This document shows positions 1-10,860 of a stretch of DNA of 64,000 bases, one piece after another. The stretch lies in NCBI GenBank assembly GCA_037127315.1, contig JBBBDQ010001918.1, forward strand, positions 5,422,501 through 5,486,500, in the 5' to 3' direction. The stretch comes from Ascarosepion bandense. Taxonomy: Eukaryota; Mollusca; Cephalopoda; Sepiida; Sepiidae. Every line of letters starts with the position of its first letter. Within the stretch, counting starts at the first letter, position 1. Made by a program: the position numbers and the translations under genes. Below the pieces are notes generated by a model. That model made no database searches. It was given only the letters and a program-made list of their open reading frames with translations, and was not told the DNA's origin.

Positions 1-231
1 ATAAACAGAATATCCACTTAAATACGAGTATCGATAAAAAATGTTAAAAGAAATAATTTCATATATGTGTGTGTGTATGTGTTTGTGTGTGTGTGTGCAT
101 ATCTGCATGTATATATGATTTTAAAATAAGACACATAATCTCTACAATATTTTATCAGAAATTTGAAAACGTTTAACTGATTTGATTACCCGTTTCGCCA
201 ATCAGGTTTTCATTAAATTTATATTTATATA

Positions 232-456
232 TAGTCATCCACATCCAATCATGTTTCGCTGTATTTCAGATCATCCGTTTGACTAGACATTCACTTTCTT
301 CCTGCCTGGATCGAAACTCAACCAATTAGGTGTCAGTCGGAATGCCTACTCCTAAGCAATCAGCGTATGTTCGAGAAGTAGGAAATTTAAGCGAGTTATA
401 TATACGCGGTGTATACACACGCCAGCATCTGAGGGAACCCAATTCATGACTGAATA
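232..456 (-). repeat. SINE-B copy, tRNA-derived (diverged)
   Basis: Read on the minus strand this matches the SINE-B family best seen at 50868-51155. It keeps the 3' end that reads GTCATCC..CA on the plus strand and the stretch around the tRNA-like B box. It is flanked on the far side by (AT)n, as are most SINE-B copies here. It is more diverged than the 51 kb copy. Confidence 0.7.
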
Positions 457-457
457 G

Positions 458-458
<1 letters not shown>

Positions 459-509
<51 letters not shown>
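459..509. repeat. (AT)n microsatellite
   Basis: About 25 uninterrupted TA dinucleotides directly adjoining the SINE-B copy. Another (AT)n lies at 741-770. Confidence 0.97.
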
Positions 510-519
<10 letters not shown>

Positions 520-739
520 TGACAAACCCGTAAAAACGGAGAGGATAATCCAAAAGATTTATTTAGTTAATACAAGATATTAAATAGATAAAAAACAGAG
601 AGCTCAGTGGATATTATCAAGAGCAATATAAAAATATAGAGAAGAAAACTCAATACATAATTAAACCGTTATAAATACAGATTTTATTTCGGCAGTTGTA
701 AGTATTACAAAATTCTTCTTCAGAACCAAATTAAATAAA

Positions 740-775
<36 letters not shown>

Positions 776-776
<1 letters not shown>

Positions 777-1020
777 TATTTAGAATTTAGAATTTATAAC
801 ATAAATATGATATAATATCATTAAAAAAGTAGCCATTTTGTTTCGACACTATACGAGTCTTATCAAATGATGAATTCCATTTCAAGTTAAAGGGTTTTAA
901 AAGGTTCAAGACCCGACAGATTCATCACTTGATAAGACACGGATAGTGTCGAAACAAAATGGCTACTTTTGTAGTGATATTATAAAATTTTTATGTTATA
1001 AATTCTGAATAAATATTATT
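776..1020. repeat. Inverted-repeat (fold-back) element with hammerhead-like core
   Basis: The arm at about 778-873 is the imperfect reverse complement of 920-1016. The best-matched part covers AAAATGGCTACTTTT and the neighbouring GACACTAT and CTTATCA blocks. The loop is about 50 bp. The element sits beside (AT)n, like the inverted repeats at 26.8 and 63.3 kb. There is no coding capacity. The arms resemble the inverted terminal modules described for Penelope-like elements, but that identity is inferred. Confidence 0.75.
929..955 (+). other. Hammerhead-like core motif (degenerate)
   Basis: The order is TTGATAA, GACAC, GGATA loop, GTGTC, GAAAC. This fits the hammerhead layout CUGANGA - stem II - GAAA with a perfect 5-bp stem II, but two core positions differ (first C and the conserved G), so it is probably inactive. 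It is one of about ten similar motifs in the window. Confidence 0.45.
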
Positions 1021-1110
1021 CGCTCTACGTTATATTTAGCTCTATTTTAAGAATAGTTTTTCTTTGGATAAGGAATTTTATTCCAATTATACCTACCCTG
1101 TACTTGGATA
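960..1110 (+). repeat. Dispersed repeat shared with 57300-57465
   Basis: The stretch containing TTGTAGTGATATTATAA, then TAGCTCTATTTT, AAGAATAGT and ATACCTACCCT recurs in the same order at 57.3 kb. Both copies touch (TA)n. It overlaps the right arm of the preceding fold-back element, so both belong to one element family. Confidence 0.75.
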
Positions 1111-1129
1111 TTATGAAATATATAGAAAC

Positions 1130-1177
1130 AGATATATATATATATACAAACAAATATATAAAAACAAAATCTCCCTT

Positions 1178-1235
<58 letters not shown>

Positions 1236-1275
1236 AATGATATACACTATATATATATATATATATATATATACT
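1130..1275. repeat. TA / CT / TA compound microsatellite
   Basis: (TA)n, then a roughly 22-bp CT run, then further (TA)n interrupted by ACATAAATGATATACAC. The YIYIYI and SLSLS peptides it encodes are not a gene. Confidence 0.97.
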
Positions 1276-1276
1276 A

Positions 1277-1404
1277 TAGTCATCCGCAGACAGATCTGTT
1301 TCGCTGTATCACAGCTCATCACTACGGCTCAGACTCCGGTCGCTTCCTAACCCAGGATTGAACCCCGACCGAATCGGCGTCAGTCGGAAATGACTTGTTA
1401 GAAA
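1277..1404 (-). repeat. SINE-B 3' half
   Basis: On the minus strand it contains the B-box-like GTTCAATCCTGG and the conserved 3' end matching TGTCTGCGGATGACTAT. The 5' half with the A box is missing. It abuts (AT)n at its 3' end, like the other copies. Confidence 0.85.
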
Positions 1405-2239
1405 GGGTTCATGTTATCAATTTCATCTTGGATTATATTTTATCTCTCTGTCTAAATTGCCGGCAAGGATATTCCGTAAAACTAATTCCTTTTCAAAAAC
1501 TTGTCAAGAAGAGGGAAAAAACATCTCTCCAACGAAAATTAATTGATTAATAATCTTAGCAAGGAAAAAAAAAATGAGCGTTTATAGCATTCACGGCAGA
1601 AAAAAAAAAGTAGAACGTGAATACATCATAGAAATTAAAACTCGAATACACCTGATAGCGAGTTTGTTGCCCGACACCTACATTACAAACCAGCTGGGCG
1701 TGGCATTTTTTGCAGTGCTTCAAAGATGGAAGTCACACCGGTAGGATTGACAAGCCTACATAAAAAAAGCAGTCTTTAGCTATTTCATTGGGAGATAAAA
1801 AGAAAAAAAAACTCAAAAAAGAATATGGCTAAAAGCCACCTATTTGATAATGAACAGCAGTGATCGATTTAAGCTGCCAATCAACAGAAAGGGGAGATAA
1901 CTCTCGTAATACGAGGTCTTTTTGTCATTTCACAACACTACTTCAAAGAGAGGGAAATTGTTTTGGTAACAAAAGACAAAAATCACACTGATTTGACGTG
2001 AACATGTTTTTCAGAGCTAATTTTTTATTTGATTGTTTTTTTTTAGATATTGTCGTTTTGCTTCGCGAGAGAATTTCGCGATTGCAAAACATTTCTGCAT
2101 TTAACGTCAATCCTTGATCTTTGTAGGATTAATGCTTGCATTGATGTTGTTGACAAACAAATACGCTACAGGTAAAAATGTTCGGAGTTACCCTGCTTTA
2201 TTTAAAACATTATTTCAGTAATAACACTGTATTTGTTTA
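1405..2239. other. No recognisable gene
   Basis: AT-rich DNA with short poly(A) runs. No open frame, repeat pair or structured motif that I could connect to anything else in the window. Confidence 0.6.
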
Positions 2240-3369
2240 GATAATGAAAAAATAACCGCCCAACTACAGAAAAATATCATATAACAGCATCATATTTTAT
2301 TTTTGTCAATAAAACCGCCACCTACCTTAATTACTTCTTCACAAATTCTTGCCATTTTTTCAAACATTTTCCACAAAAAGTAGATAGAAAAACCCTCTCA
2401 AACGTTCTTTAATCACTGAAAAAGCTCACTTTCACTCTTCGAGTATTCTCCCTCGAACTTTACTATCCATTTTATTCCATAGCAATTCAATGGAAGAGAT
2501 GTCAGGACATTAAGTGGGGCCAAGATTTAATTTATAAAAACTTGCTTTGTTTATTTTAATTAATTATTTTTTGGCATAATTTATAAAATAATTTGGATCG
2601 TTTACTCGCTAAAAAGTGGATGTGCGTTGTTGTGCACTGGATATCGGCTCGGAACGAGAAATCGGCGAGCCGAGTTCGAATTCCAGTTGAATTCATTGCA
2701 TTCACTTACGCGCAAATACCATTGCGAAAGGTATTAATCCATCTCTCCCTTCCAGTTATGGGTTAAATAACAGGACAGTGTGGGTTCTATAGCCTTGGTT
2801 GGCAACCAGTCTACTGCAGAAAGCAACGGCAACCTACTGCGGGATAATCCTCTGCCCAGTCAGTCATGTCTTTTTTGAGACATGATCGCCCAAGCGTGTT
2901 TCACGTATGGCACTTAACTGACTAACTCGCTGAAAGGAAAATACTTTTCAAGTTATGCGTAAACCAGATGGCACAGCATATCTTTGCAAAATCAAATTCA
3001 ATTTAAATTTTTAATGAATCCCTCGACCAGAATCAAATCTAAAGCCATAATAACGTTAACATTTAGAGCCTGTATTAATATTCAAGTCGGTTAAAATTTT
3101 CGTATTCTATTCTACTGAGGGGTTATATGGTGAAAAAGAATAATGTTTCTCTGATAAAATATTCATAATTTAACAAAATATATTGTGGACAAATGAATGC
3201 AAATTTGAATTTTGTATTAGTAAGAGGAGCCTGGAAACAGATTAGAAAATAAAATCAAGTACACTGCAGGTAATTAAATTTTATTTTTTAATAAATTACT
3301 GAGAATTTCACATTTTAAGGGATATTTTGAAAAATTCAAACTGGCCCAAGAATTTTGCTTGTAGTGTAG
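2240..3369 (-). pseudogene. Tc1-like DNA transposon relic, interrupted by SINE-A
   Basis: Between about 2330 and 2560 the minus strand reads, with stops and frameshifts, a peptide close to the Tc1 transposase consensus around the second Asp to Glu region: CPDISSIELLWNKMDSKVRG, which matches the family motif SPDLNPIE-LW-LD-VR. Across the SINE insertion, at 2935-3000, a weak match to the QDNAPCH region continues. Near 3330-3369 the minus strand starts CTACACTACAAGCAAAATTC, plausibly the terminal inverted repeat with a TA target. The other terminal repeat was not found. No intact DDE triad remains. An IS630-type element other than Tc1 is possible. Confidence 0.5.
2619..2927 (+). repeat. SINE-A copy, tRNA-derived, near full length
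   Basis: Head: GTGCGTTGTTGTGCACTGG corresponds to a tRNA A box and GAGTTCGAATTCC to a B box (family form GAGTTCGAGTTCC). The body ends with a palindromic CATGTC...GACATGATCGCCC and CACTTAACTGACT. Flanks carry a likely target-site duplication, ACTCGCTAAAA before and ACTCGCTGAAA after. It lies inside a Tc1-like relic, so it is the younger insertion. Confidence 0.88.
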
Positions 3370-3519
3370 AGAACAGTAATGAAAATTAATAAGTTAAACT
3401 AAAATGAAAATTAAAACATCTGACAAAGGAAAAAAAAACGTTATCTGGGAATTAAGTATGATAGAATTATAAAAGAAAATGTTCCAAGTGCTAATAAAAA
3501 TATTATAAAATTATTTCTA

Positions 3520-3835
3520 AGGTACAATTAGATGCGGATGGAACTCACTGATCAGTCGTAATTGATCAAGCGAGAAAATATTGTCAACCATTGCACCAGA
3601 AAGAGTCCAGGCGATTTTCTCAGCTAAGTTTATCTGCGACTCAAAGACAAAATTGTGGAACAAATGAGGTTGGAACTCACTTATCAGTCGTAATCTTGCT
3701 AACCATTGCGCCAGAAAGAGACCAGGCGATTTCCGCAGCAAACTTTATATGTGACTCAAAGACAAAATTGTGGAGCCAATGAGGTTGGAACTCACTTATC
3801 AGTCGTAATCTTGAGAACCATTGCACCAGAAAGAG
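3520..3835 (+). repeat. Short tandem repeat, about 115 bp x 2.7
   Basis: The blocks GAACTCACTTATCAGTCG, ACCATTGCRCCAGAAAGAG and GACTCAAAGACAAAATTGTG recur at about 115-bp spacing (CAGAAAGAG near 3597, 3713 and 3826). The overlapping open frames on both strands follow from the repeat and have no family match that I recognise. Confidence 0.85.
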
Positions 3836-3889
3836 TATGTTTTATTCTGATGATTTCCTCTATAGTACATGCCTGTCAGTTCTTATTGG

Positions 3890-4275
3890 CGCAATAAATC
3901 TTGCAGGTTTATAAATTCGTCTGCACGATCATTTATTCAGCCTCACTCTTTGCGTTGCTCCGGCTTTATATCTCTAGATTCTCGACTAAATCAAAAGAAT
4001 TGTAATGCTATCAGTCCTGACCTGGTATCTCGACGTGAGTCACTTTCCCTTGATATCTCGGTTGCATGAATTTAATAGTACTACTAGATTAGTAATTAGG
4101 TCCCGTTGTATTTTTGTTGTAATTGCTATATCAAACCATTTGTTCTATTGAACGACTTATCTGTGGAACTCTCTCCCGTCTTTTAACTTTGCTGTGCAGG
4201 CCATAAGGTCATATAAGTTTTTTACGTTTTATTAACCATTTACAGATTTTTAAAGTAATAAAATACATTAAATTG
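3890..4275 (+). pseudogene. Degraded CR1/Jockey-like LINE 3' end
   Basis: Discontinuous frames read pieces typical of the C-terminus of CR1/Jockey-type reverse transcriptase polyproteins: a VSRRESLSLDIS block (family pattern R-SLSL-YRYY) and, about 100 bp on, a weak L-V-LSPVF block in the place of the usual W-SLP motif. Frameshifts and stops are frequent. It is distinct in sequence from L-B. Assignment is tentative. Confidence 0.4.
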
Positions 4276-4477
4276 TAACAATTGGAACTGGGTGATAATT
4301 CTTTAGTGATACAAACTTAGTAATTAACCCATAGCTGGATGGAAAAGATGAATTTCCAATGGTAGTTGCTTTTACGCTAATATAACAAAACTAACCGGAA
4401 TTAGAAATTGGTTCCATGATTAAGAATTACGCGCTATTATCTATTACACCACACGCACATCATTATGTTGTCATTTT

Positions 4478-5035
4478 TCATCATATTTTGATTTCTGCTG
4501 TGGTTGCACTACCTAGCAAGTCTGCTGAAAGACCTAAGGCAGGTCTTGGTGTGTCGTTATGGCTCCATTTTGTGTTTTTGTTTCTCCCCTAACATTCCTA
4601 ACGTTACATAGACAAAGTGCTCCTTAGTGTCTGGGCTGTACTTTTTGTATATCTCTTAAGCTGGGGTTTCCAGGGATTCTTTCAATGTGTTGTTTTATTC
4701 CATTTTTTATCATTCCAAATGCACCTAGTATATTGGCACGATTCTTGTTTACAATTTCCACATTTTTATATTTCAATTGCCAGGTTTTTATAGTATGACA
4801 GTTTTTCGAATTCCTTGGTTTTTTCTTTCTGGTTTTTAACAATAATGTCCTATTTGCATCAATTTTTCTGTCTGTGTAGATGGTGTAATCCCATAGAATG
4901 ATGACATCTTCTATTTCTGTAACCGGTGCTGGGTGATGTTCATACCAGTGTTTGTTTACATATTTTCCATAGTGTTTGCACATTGTCCAATGTAAATATT
5001 GCCCCACTCTATCGTGACGCTTTTTACATTTATTT
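4478..5035 (-). pseudogene. L-R retrotransposon 3' end with internal deletion
   Basis: A 127-residue open frame (5007 to 4624) matches the C-terminus of the longer L-R copy at 49.7-50.6 kb: GQYLHWTMCKHYGK near the start and NPSLRDIQK near the end. Between them the copy lacks the segment with the endonuclease PD...D residues, replaced by an unrelated-looking frame, so the nuclease could not work. Downstream, 4480-4620 matches the L-R 3' untranslated region, ending ATGATGAAAAATGACA. There is no TAA tract here, only a short CATAATGATG. It is an old copy compared with the pair at 49 kb. Confidence 0.8.
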
Positions 5036-5089
5036 TGGATGTCATGAGTTGTCTACCTTTAACTCTGCGTGTTACTTGTTCACAACTGC

Positions 5090-5290
5090 TGTAGCTGGTA
5101 TTTAACTCACAAGTCTTTGGGCCAAGTTATAGGAACTATCCAAAATCTATTTCCACTGGACCATGTGTAGCTAAGCTCCTGAAGAAGGCCGGAGCGTACA
5201 ACGGCCAAAAGTTTGTGCAAATGGCAACAAAGATGAGGACAATAGTCCGAATAATGTAAATGCTGTAAATACTTCCTCATCTCAGAAATA
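5090..5290 (-). repeat. SINE-C head joined to PLE-like arm
   Basis: Positions 5095-5172 (minus strand) resemble a tRNA-derived SINE head: A-box-like TGGTCCAGTGG, and a B-box region weaker than at 60.5 kb. Positions 5175-5290 match the right arm of the inverted repeat at 60.6 kb, including a CTGAAGA...GGCC core and GACAATAGTCCGAATAATGT. The same junction occurs at 60540-60610, so SINE-C plus arm is a composite unit. Confidence 0.75.
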
Positions 5291-5329
5291 TAGACTAATC
5301 CATACACATATCTTATTTTTTGGTTTATT

Positions 5330-5758
5330 TTGCAGGAAGTTGTGGCTGCTTAAATTTGGTCTGATGAGTGCTGCTCCAGAAATATATTACCTATTAGTAA
5401 AGCAACCGGTGATGAGGAATGCAGTATTTTTAACCTCTTCAGAAAAATTACCTGCATATTGTACAAGTTCCATATTTCGTGTGAAAAATTCTGGTCATAA
5501 AAATTCGCATTTACTCCGGAATTTGCGGTACTTAACGTATTTTTCAGGTTACAAGACGCATTTTTGTCCCTAAAAATACCCTAAAAATTACGTGTGCATC
5601 TTCCAAGACAAATGCATCATTTACCACTATGGTTGCACCATGACATGGATGGTAGTGAGGGTCATTTATTGTACATGATTGATAGTAGTAATGACTCTGC
5701 AGATGATTGTGTAGAATTTTTACATGAATACAACAGTAACGAGTTTTGGAATGAATAA
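5330..5758 (+). pseudogene. Possible pogo-like transposase C-terminal remnant
   Basis: One frame ending at 5758 reads an acidic tail beginning DMDGSEGHLLY and continuing SSNDSADDCVEF, then a stop overlapping an AATAAA-like signal. Acidic tails following a G-xx-LDGTEDD-like motif occur in pogo/CENP-B-type transposases. Upstream frames (5340-5573) are broken and I cannot place them. No catalytic motif was seen. This may equally be unrelated sequence. Confidence 0.28.
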
Positions 5759-6170
5759 AATGTCCTTGTTTTATATTTTTACAGGCACATTTTAAAAAAT
5801 TTAATCATTTTTTTTTTATGAAAATAAAAACTACCTTTGGACAATGATAGATGTATAGTATATTTACTAACCACTAACTAGTATATCATCGCCATACAAA
5901 AAAAAACATCGGACGAGTGAATAATGCAAACAATACCTGGCGCCAATATGTGAGGGACCCATGGTGAATGTGTTGTAGGAGAATTACTTTTTTTTTTTTT
6001 TTTTTAGAAATTTCTTTCTAATGTGAGGGTGCGTCTTCCAAGCCGGTAATCGTGAGGTTTGTTCAGTTTTCCCTCAGATAACAAAGAGATTCAAAATAAG
6101 CTTCTACAAAAGGACAAAGAAAAAAACAAGGAGGGAACACATGGGCAATGTGTAAGTATTATGCACAATG
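5759..6170. other. No recognisable gene
   Basis: AT-rich sequence with poly(T) runs at 5810 and 5989-6006. Nothing assignable. Confidence 0.6.
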
Positions 6171-6790
6171 TGAAGTAAAAGTACACATGTTAACAGAATC
6201 CGAACGAGACGCCTGAAATACTTGGGACACAATGAGGAAGAGATACTTGGCGAATTTAATACTCGGAAAACAGATTAAAAGCAAGAAAGAATGAGGGAAG
6301 CGTCGAAACGAGTTTGTGTAAGTGGTTGGCGTAACATTCTTTAGAGATAGGACGAACGGATGATGGGGAGGATCATGATCACCAACGCTCTTAGGAAAAC
6401 GGGACAAATAATAAAAATGATGATTTTTTTAGAAATTGTTGGTAGAAGAGGGATAGCTAAAAACTACAAAATACAGGGAATCGTGGAGAGGTATGATCGC
6501 CCACGTCCCGAAAAACCATGTTATAAAAAAGAAAAACAGTTGTGTAAATGGTTGACAGAATAAAAATTAGGGAAGATATCAAAAAGCCAAACTTTACAAA
6601 TAGTTACAATGGAGAGTGAAATGCAGAAAGACATGATCGACAATGGACTGATGGGACACGGGACGTAGATGAAGAATGAGTTTTTGTAAATGGTTAGCAA
6701 ATTAGAGATTAGAAGAGATGCAAAACGTTCATAATAGTTACGAGCGAGAAGAAAGTGTGCAGCGCCAGGATCACCTAAATACTCAATGGA
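6171..6790 (+). pseudogene. L-A LINE 3' end and reiterated tail units
   Basis: Positions 6200-6330 decode in broken frames to the L-A C-terminal pattern (K-LKYLGH-EE, then EGK-R and -WMAEQ-like positions). From about 6312 a unit starting GTTTGTGTAAATGGTTGGC and ending near a CATGATCG-CCACGTCC-GACATGG block recurs two or three more times (starts near 6312, 6536 and 6677), each with a short A- or GAA-rich end. It is heavily mutated and not expressible. Confidence 0.65.
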
Positions 6791-7320
6791 CATGGTCCAA
6801 GTTAGAAGAAGAAGAAGTAGAAGAAGAAGAAGAAATAAAGAAGAAGAAAAAGAGGAGGAAGAAGAAAACAGAAGAGAAAGAAGAAGACAGAAGAGGACGA
6901 AGAAGAAGAAAAAACAGGAAGAAATAAGAAGAAGAGGAAAAAAGAAGAGGAGGAAGAAGAAAGAAAGAAAGAAAGAAAGAAAGAAGGAAAGGAAGGAAGA
7001 AAGAAAGAAAAAGAAGAAGAAAAGAAAGAAGTGGAGGAAGAAGAAGATGAGAGAAGAAAAAGAAGAGGAAGAAAGAAAAGGAAAAAGAAATAAGAGGAAG
7101 AAGAAGAAAGAACAGGAAGAAGACGAAAGAAGAAGAAGAAGAAGAAGAAGAAGAAGAAAGAGGAAAAAGAAGAAAAGTGGAAGAAGTAGAAGAAGAAGAA
7201 GAAATAAAGAAGAAGAAAAAGAGGAGGAAGAAGAAAACAGAAGAGAAAGAAGAAGACAGAAGAGGACGAAGAAGAAAAAACAGGAAGAAATAAGAAGAAG
7301 AGGAAAAAGAAGAAGAGGAA

Positions 7321-7352
<32 letters not shown>

Positions 7353-7690
7353 GAAGAAAGAAAAAGAAGAAGAAAAGAAAGAAGTGGAGGAAGAAGAAGA
7401 AGATGAGAGAAGAAAAAGAAGAGGAAGGAAGAAAAGGAAAAAGAAATAAGAGGAAGAAGAAGAAGAAAGAACAGGAAGAAGACGAAAGAAGAAGAAGAAG
7501 AAGAAGAAAGAGGAAAAAGAAGAAAAGTGGAAGAAGTAGACGGAGAAGAAGAAAGAAGAGGAAGAAGAAGAAAAAAGAAAGAAGAGGAGGAAGAAAAAGA
7601 AGAAAAAAGAAGAGGAAAGAAGAAGAGGAAGAAGAAGCAGAAGGAAGGGAAAGAAAAAGAAAAAGACGAAAGAAGAAGAAGGGAGTTTGT
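6791..7690 (+). repeat. Long polypurine (GAA)n block with internal duplication
   Basis: About 900 bp almost entirely of A and G on the plus strand (GAA, GAAA, GAGGAA). A block beginning GAAATAAAGAAGAAG at 6832 recurs at 7201, and TGAGAGAAGAAAAAGAAG at 7048 recurs at 7404, so there is a roughly 360-bp higher-order duplication. The K/R/E-rich and S/F-rich peptides on the two strands are translation artefacts. The block sits exactly where L-A tail units carry their GAA tails and probably grew from one. Confidence 0.95.
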
Positions 7691-8340
7691 GTAAATAATT
7701 GGCAGAACATGAACTGATGTGATAGCAAAAAGACAAATTTTACTAAGAGTACAAAGGAGTGAAAATGTGGAGAGCCATGATATTTAAAGTCCTGTATAGG
7801 TATGGAACAAAGAAGAAGAAGAAGAAGAAGGAGTTTGCGGAAGTCATTGGCAGAACATAAATTAGGAGTGATAGCAAGAAGAAGAAGCTTGAGTAAAAAG
7901 ATGGTGGAACAGGGATTAGGAGATATAAGAGAAAGGCAAATTTTATTCAAAGGTACATGGGACAGAATGTTGTGGAAAGCTATGATCGTCTACATCGCGA
8001 CGGGTGATGGCACGCAAGAAACAAGAAGAAGAAAAAAAGGAGAAGAAGAAGAAGTTTGTGCAAATCATTCGTAGATCATGTATTATGAGTGATACCAAAA
8101 AGACAAATTTTAATAACAGCTCCAAAGGAGAAGAAATTGTGGAGACATGATAGCTCATATCCTGAATGGACATGGCACATAGAAAAAGATGAAGAAGAAG
8201 AAAATTGTGTAAATGATTTGCAGAACAGGTATTAAGAGTTATAACAAAAAGAAAAAATCACTAAGTGCTGTAATGGACAGGAAAATGTGAAGAGCTTTGA
8301 TTGGTCACGTTCTGAAGGGACACGGCACATAAAAGAAGAC
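7683..8340 (+). repeat. Tandem L-A tail units with GAA linkers
   Basis: Four units starting with variants of GTTTGTGTAAATGATTGGCAG (near 7683, 7829, 8053 and 8200). Each continues with an AAAAAGACAAATTTTA block, then TGTGGAGAGCCATGAT, a GTCCTGAAxGGACA(T/C)GGCACAT end and a GAAGAAGAA spacer. This is the L-A terminal about 150 bp repeated head to tail. Confidence 0.8.
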
Positions 8341-9078
8341 CAGGGTACGTATTAAAAATAAAACAATTGATTGAAGCTTCATTTTCCGCAAACACTACGT
8401 ATATTAACCTCATTTCGCCTTTTCGACCAAAGCTATGGTAGCCCTTGCTTTCCTCGTCGAGCAAACGTGTTAATATAATCGGGACAAAAGTACCAGAAGG
8501 AAGAATCATAACGAAATGGTTCGAGATAGAATCAGGAAATGTTGGCATTTTCTTTGCGGTTATTTAGTGAAAATCACAAATAGGCTCGCATGCATCAGAC
8601 AAAGGCCATCAGCAAAGTCGTATGAATATATTTATGCACAGAGACCGAAACGACAAAGATCGTGTATACATAAATGCATACCAAATGTGCAAACATTGAC
8701 AGCTACTTGATAGGTCCACCGGAAAGCAAACAATGACTTATTATACGGCTTTGTGCCCAGAAGAAAACAATCACATTTAATTATAAACATGTTATGGGGA
8801 AACACAGCTATTCCTCAGATAATGGAATCTCCCTCCTATATTAATAAGAGGTAACAGGAAGTTAACGGGAGAATTTCTTATGAGTTCTTGGGGAAGTTCA
8901 TAGGAGTTCTTTAGAGTTCTATTGGTGTTCAGGCAGTTGATATAAGTCGGCAGTTAGCCGAATACTAAGGAGTCAGTTTATAGTTGAAGATTAGCAAGTT
9001 CCTAACATTTTGGGTGCGTTAAGTCGATTAGCAACTGACATAGCGTGATTATAACTTTCAGTGCGAAAAGTATTCCAC
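8341..9078. other. No recognisable gene
   Basis: Includes a short region (8880-8940) of repeated GAGTTCT-like words and a GGGAGAATTTC word also present at 10861. I cannot assign it. A small open frame at 8516-8710 has no family signature. Confidence 0.5.
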
Positions 9079-9200
9079 AACAAACCACACACACGCACTA
9101 GCGTGCGAACGCATACACACACACGAGCACACACACATACACGCACACGCACACACGCACACACACACACACGCACGCACACACACGCACACACACACAA
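9079..9200. repeat. (CA)n-rich microsatellite
   Basis: Interrupted CA repeats with ACGCAC variants over about 115 bp. Confidence 0.96.
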
Positions 9201-9204
9201 ATCC

Positions 9205-10375
9205 AACACAGCTTAAAATACTGAAGAAACTATGGACCATACTTGTGAGCAACAACGAAGTTTTACAGAGAATGGAAACAAAAATGAAATTTATACTTAT
9301 CCCCTGGAAGAGACTGTTGAACTTTCTGGAACAAGTAAAGAGGTAGGACGGCTTTGTAAATCAAATCCTCACAGGATAGATGCAGAGAATGACGGACAGG
9401 GGAAACAGCACGTGATATACTTGATGGGCTTAAACAAATAACAAGGTGAAAGCCAGGAATTCTGCGGCATTTCGTTGGAAGCAAACAAAAAGTACTGAAC
9501 TGTTACGTAATATCTGTTCTCTTATATGGCAGAGAATGCTGGTCAGTCTCCTCAAAGATGAGGAAAAGAATCGAGACAACAAAAATGTGGTTCTACAGAA
9601 GGATGGTGAGAATATCATTTATCTAACATGTGAGAAACGACGATATTTTGTAAGAAATGGAAGCAAGAAGGAAACTTATACTTCACATGAGTAAGAGACA
9701 GTTGAAATTTCTGAAACACGTTACGAGGAAGAAAGGCTTTGAAAATTTGATACTCACAGGACAGATTGAGGGAGAGATAGATAAGGGAAACTGCGCGTGA
9801 CATACTTGATGGGCTTAAGCAAATGGATGGTAGAGCAAGGTTTGGGTGAAATAATAAGACAAAATATATTAAGAACTACACAGGGGACAGGAGGATGTGG
9901 AGGGCTGTGGTCGCCTGCGTCCTGAAGAGACACGACACATTGATTAAAAAAAATGTAAATTCACAGTGCCTTTTCTATAAATACATATTTGAAGTTTATC
10001 GAATAGATTTATTTTGTCTCATGAAGAACATATTTAATGTGGTTCTACTCATGGATGCTGAGGATATTATGCTGAGATTCTGGAGAGAATAGAATCTAAA
10101 AGAAAACATATTTACCATCAGGAAGAGACAGTGGAAGTTTCTGGGACGCTTAAAAAGGAGGGCGGGCTTAGAGAATCTGAAACTCACAGGGTGGATAGAC
10201 GGGAATAGGGACAGAGGAAAACAGGGGTGACGTACTTAATGGACTTAAACAAATGAATGGAAAAGCAGGCTTTGGAAGAAATAACAAAAAAAAAATATTA
10301 ATTTAAAAAGAATTACAAGGGTCTGGAAAATGTGATGGACCATGTCTCCTAAATTTCAAAAGGCACATAAAAGAA
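9205..10375 (+). pseudogene. Three decayed L-A LINE 3' ends in a row
   Basis: Three successive copies of the L-A C-terminus on the plus strand: about 9215-9445, 9460-9950 and 10030-10375. Each shows, in shifting frames, the marker GAAGAGACAGTTGAA (K-R-Q-LKFLGH region), then LTGxI and the block around CATACTTGATGGGCTTAA (TYLMGL-K). Copies two and three end in CGTCCTGAAGAGACACGACACAT or its variants. The middle copy also keeps the upstream YGRECW-like block near 9520. No complete reverse transcriptase domain is present. Such head-to-tail fragments are typical of 5'-truncated insertions. Confidence 0.78.
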
Positions 10376-10860
10376 GAAAATAGTGGAAAAAACATTATTC
10401 AATAAATGAAGAAAATTTCAAGTTACTTATGTGATTGGCCGACTCAAATGTTTCTCTCCGAAACGCTCGAATATCTGATAAATCTATTATAATAACAGTT
10501 TGCTTTTCTGAGATGAGGCTTTGTCATTTTTTACCCTACTTACATGGGCGCTATTGCTCTCACCTGTGGTATTGCTGTTAGAGCCTTTAATCAGTTATGA
10601 CCTTCGACCTTCATCTAGGTGCATGTCGATCTGGATAACCGAACAGGGAATTTCGAAAAGAATCTTTTTCATAATCTACAGAAGACGAATGTTCTCGTTC
10701 CACTACACATGTCAGTGGAAATTTAGTTCTTATATTTAATAAAAAGAATGTAAAACAAAACAAAAAAAGAAAAAAAAGTAAAAATAATGTTGTGGGATAC
10801 TCTCTTTTCATAAAGATGGACTCGCCCATAGTATACTATAATACTGCTATAGAAGAGAGA
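10376..10860. other. No recognisable gene
   Basis: AT-rich with a poly(A)-like stretch at 10755-10790. No supportable feature. Confidence 0.55.

Noticed and set aside
6783..7950. Long open frames of 206-382 codons rich in K/R/E or S/F
   Set aside because: Direct translation of a GAA/TTC polypurine tract; no real protein signal.
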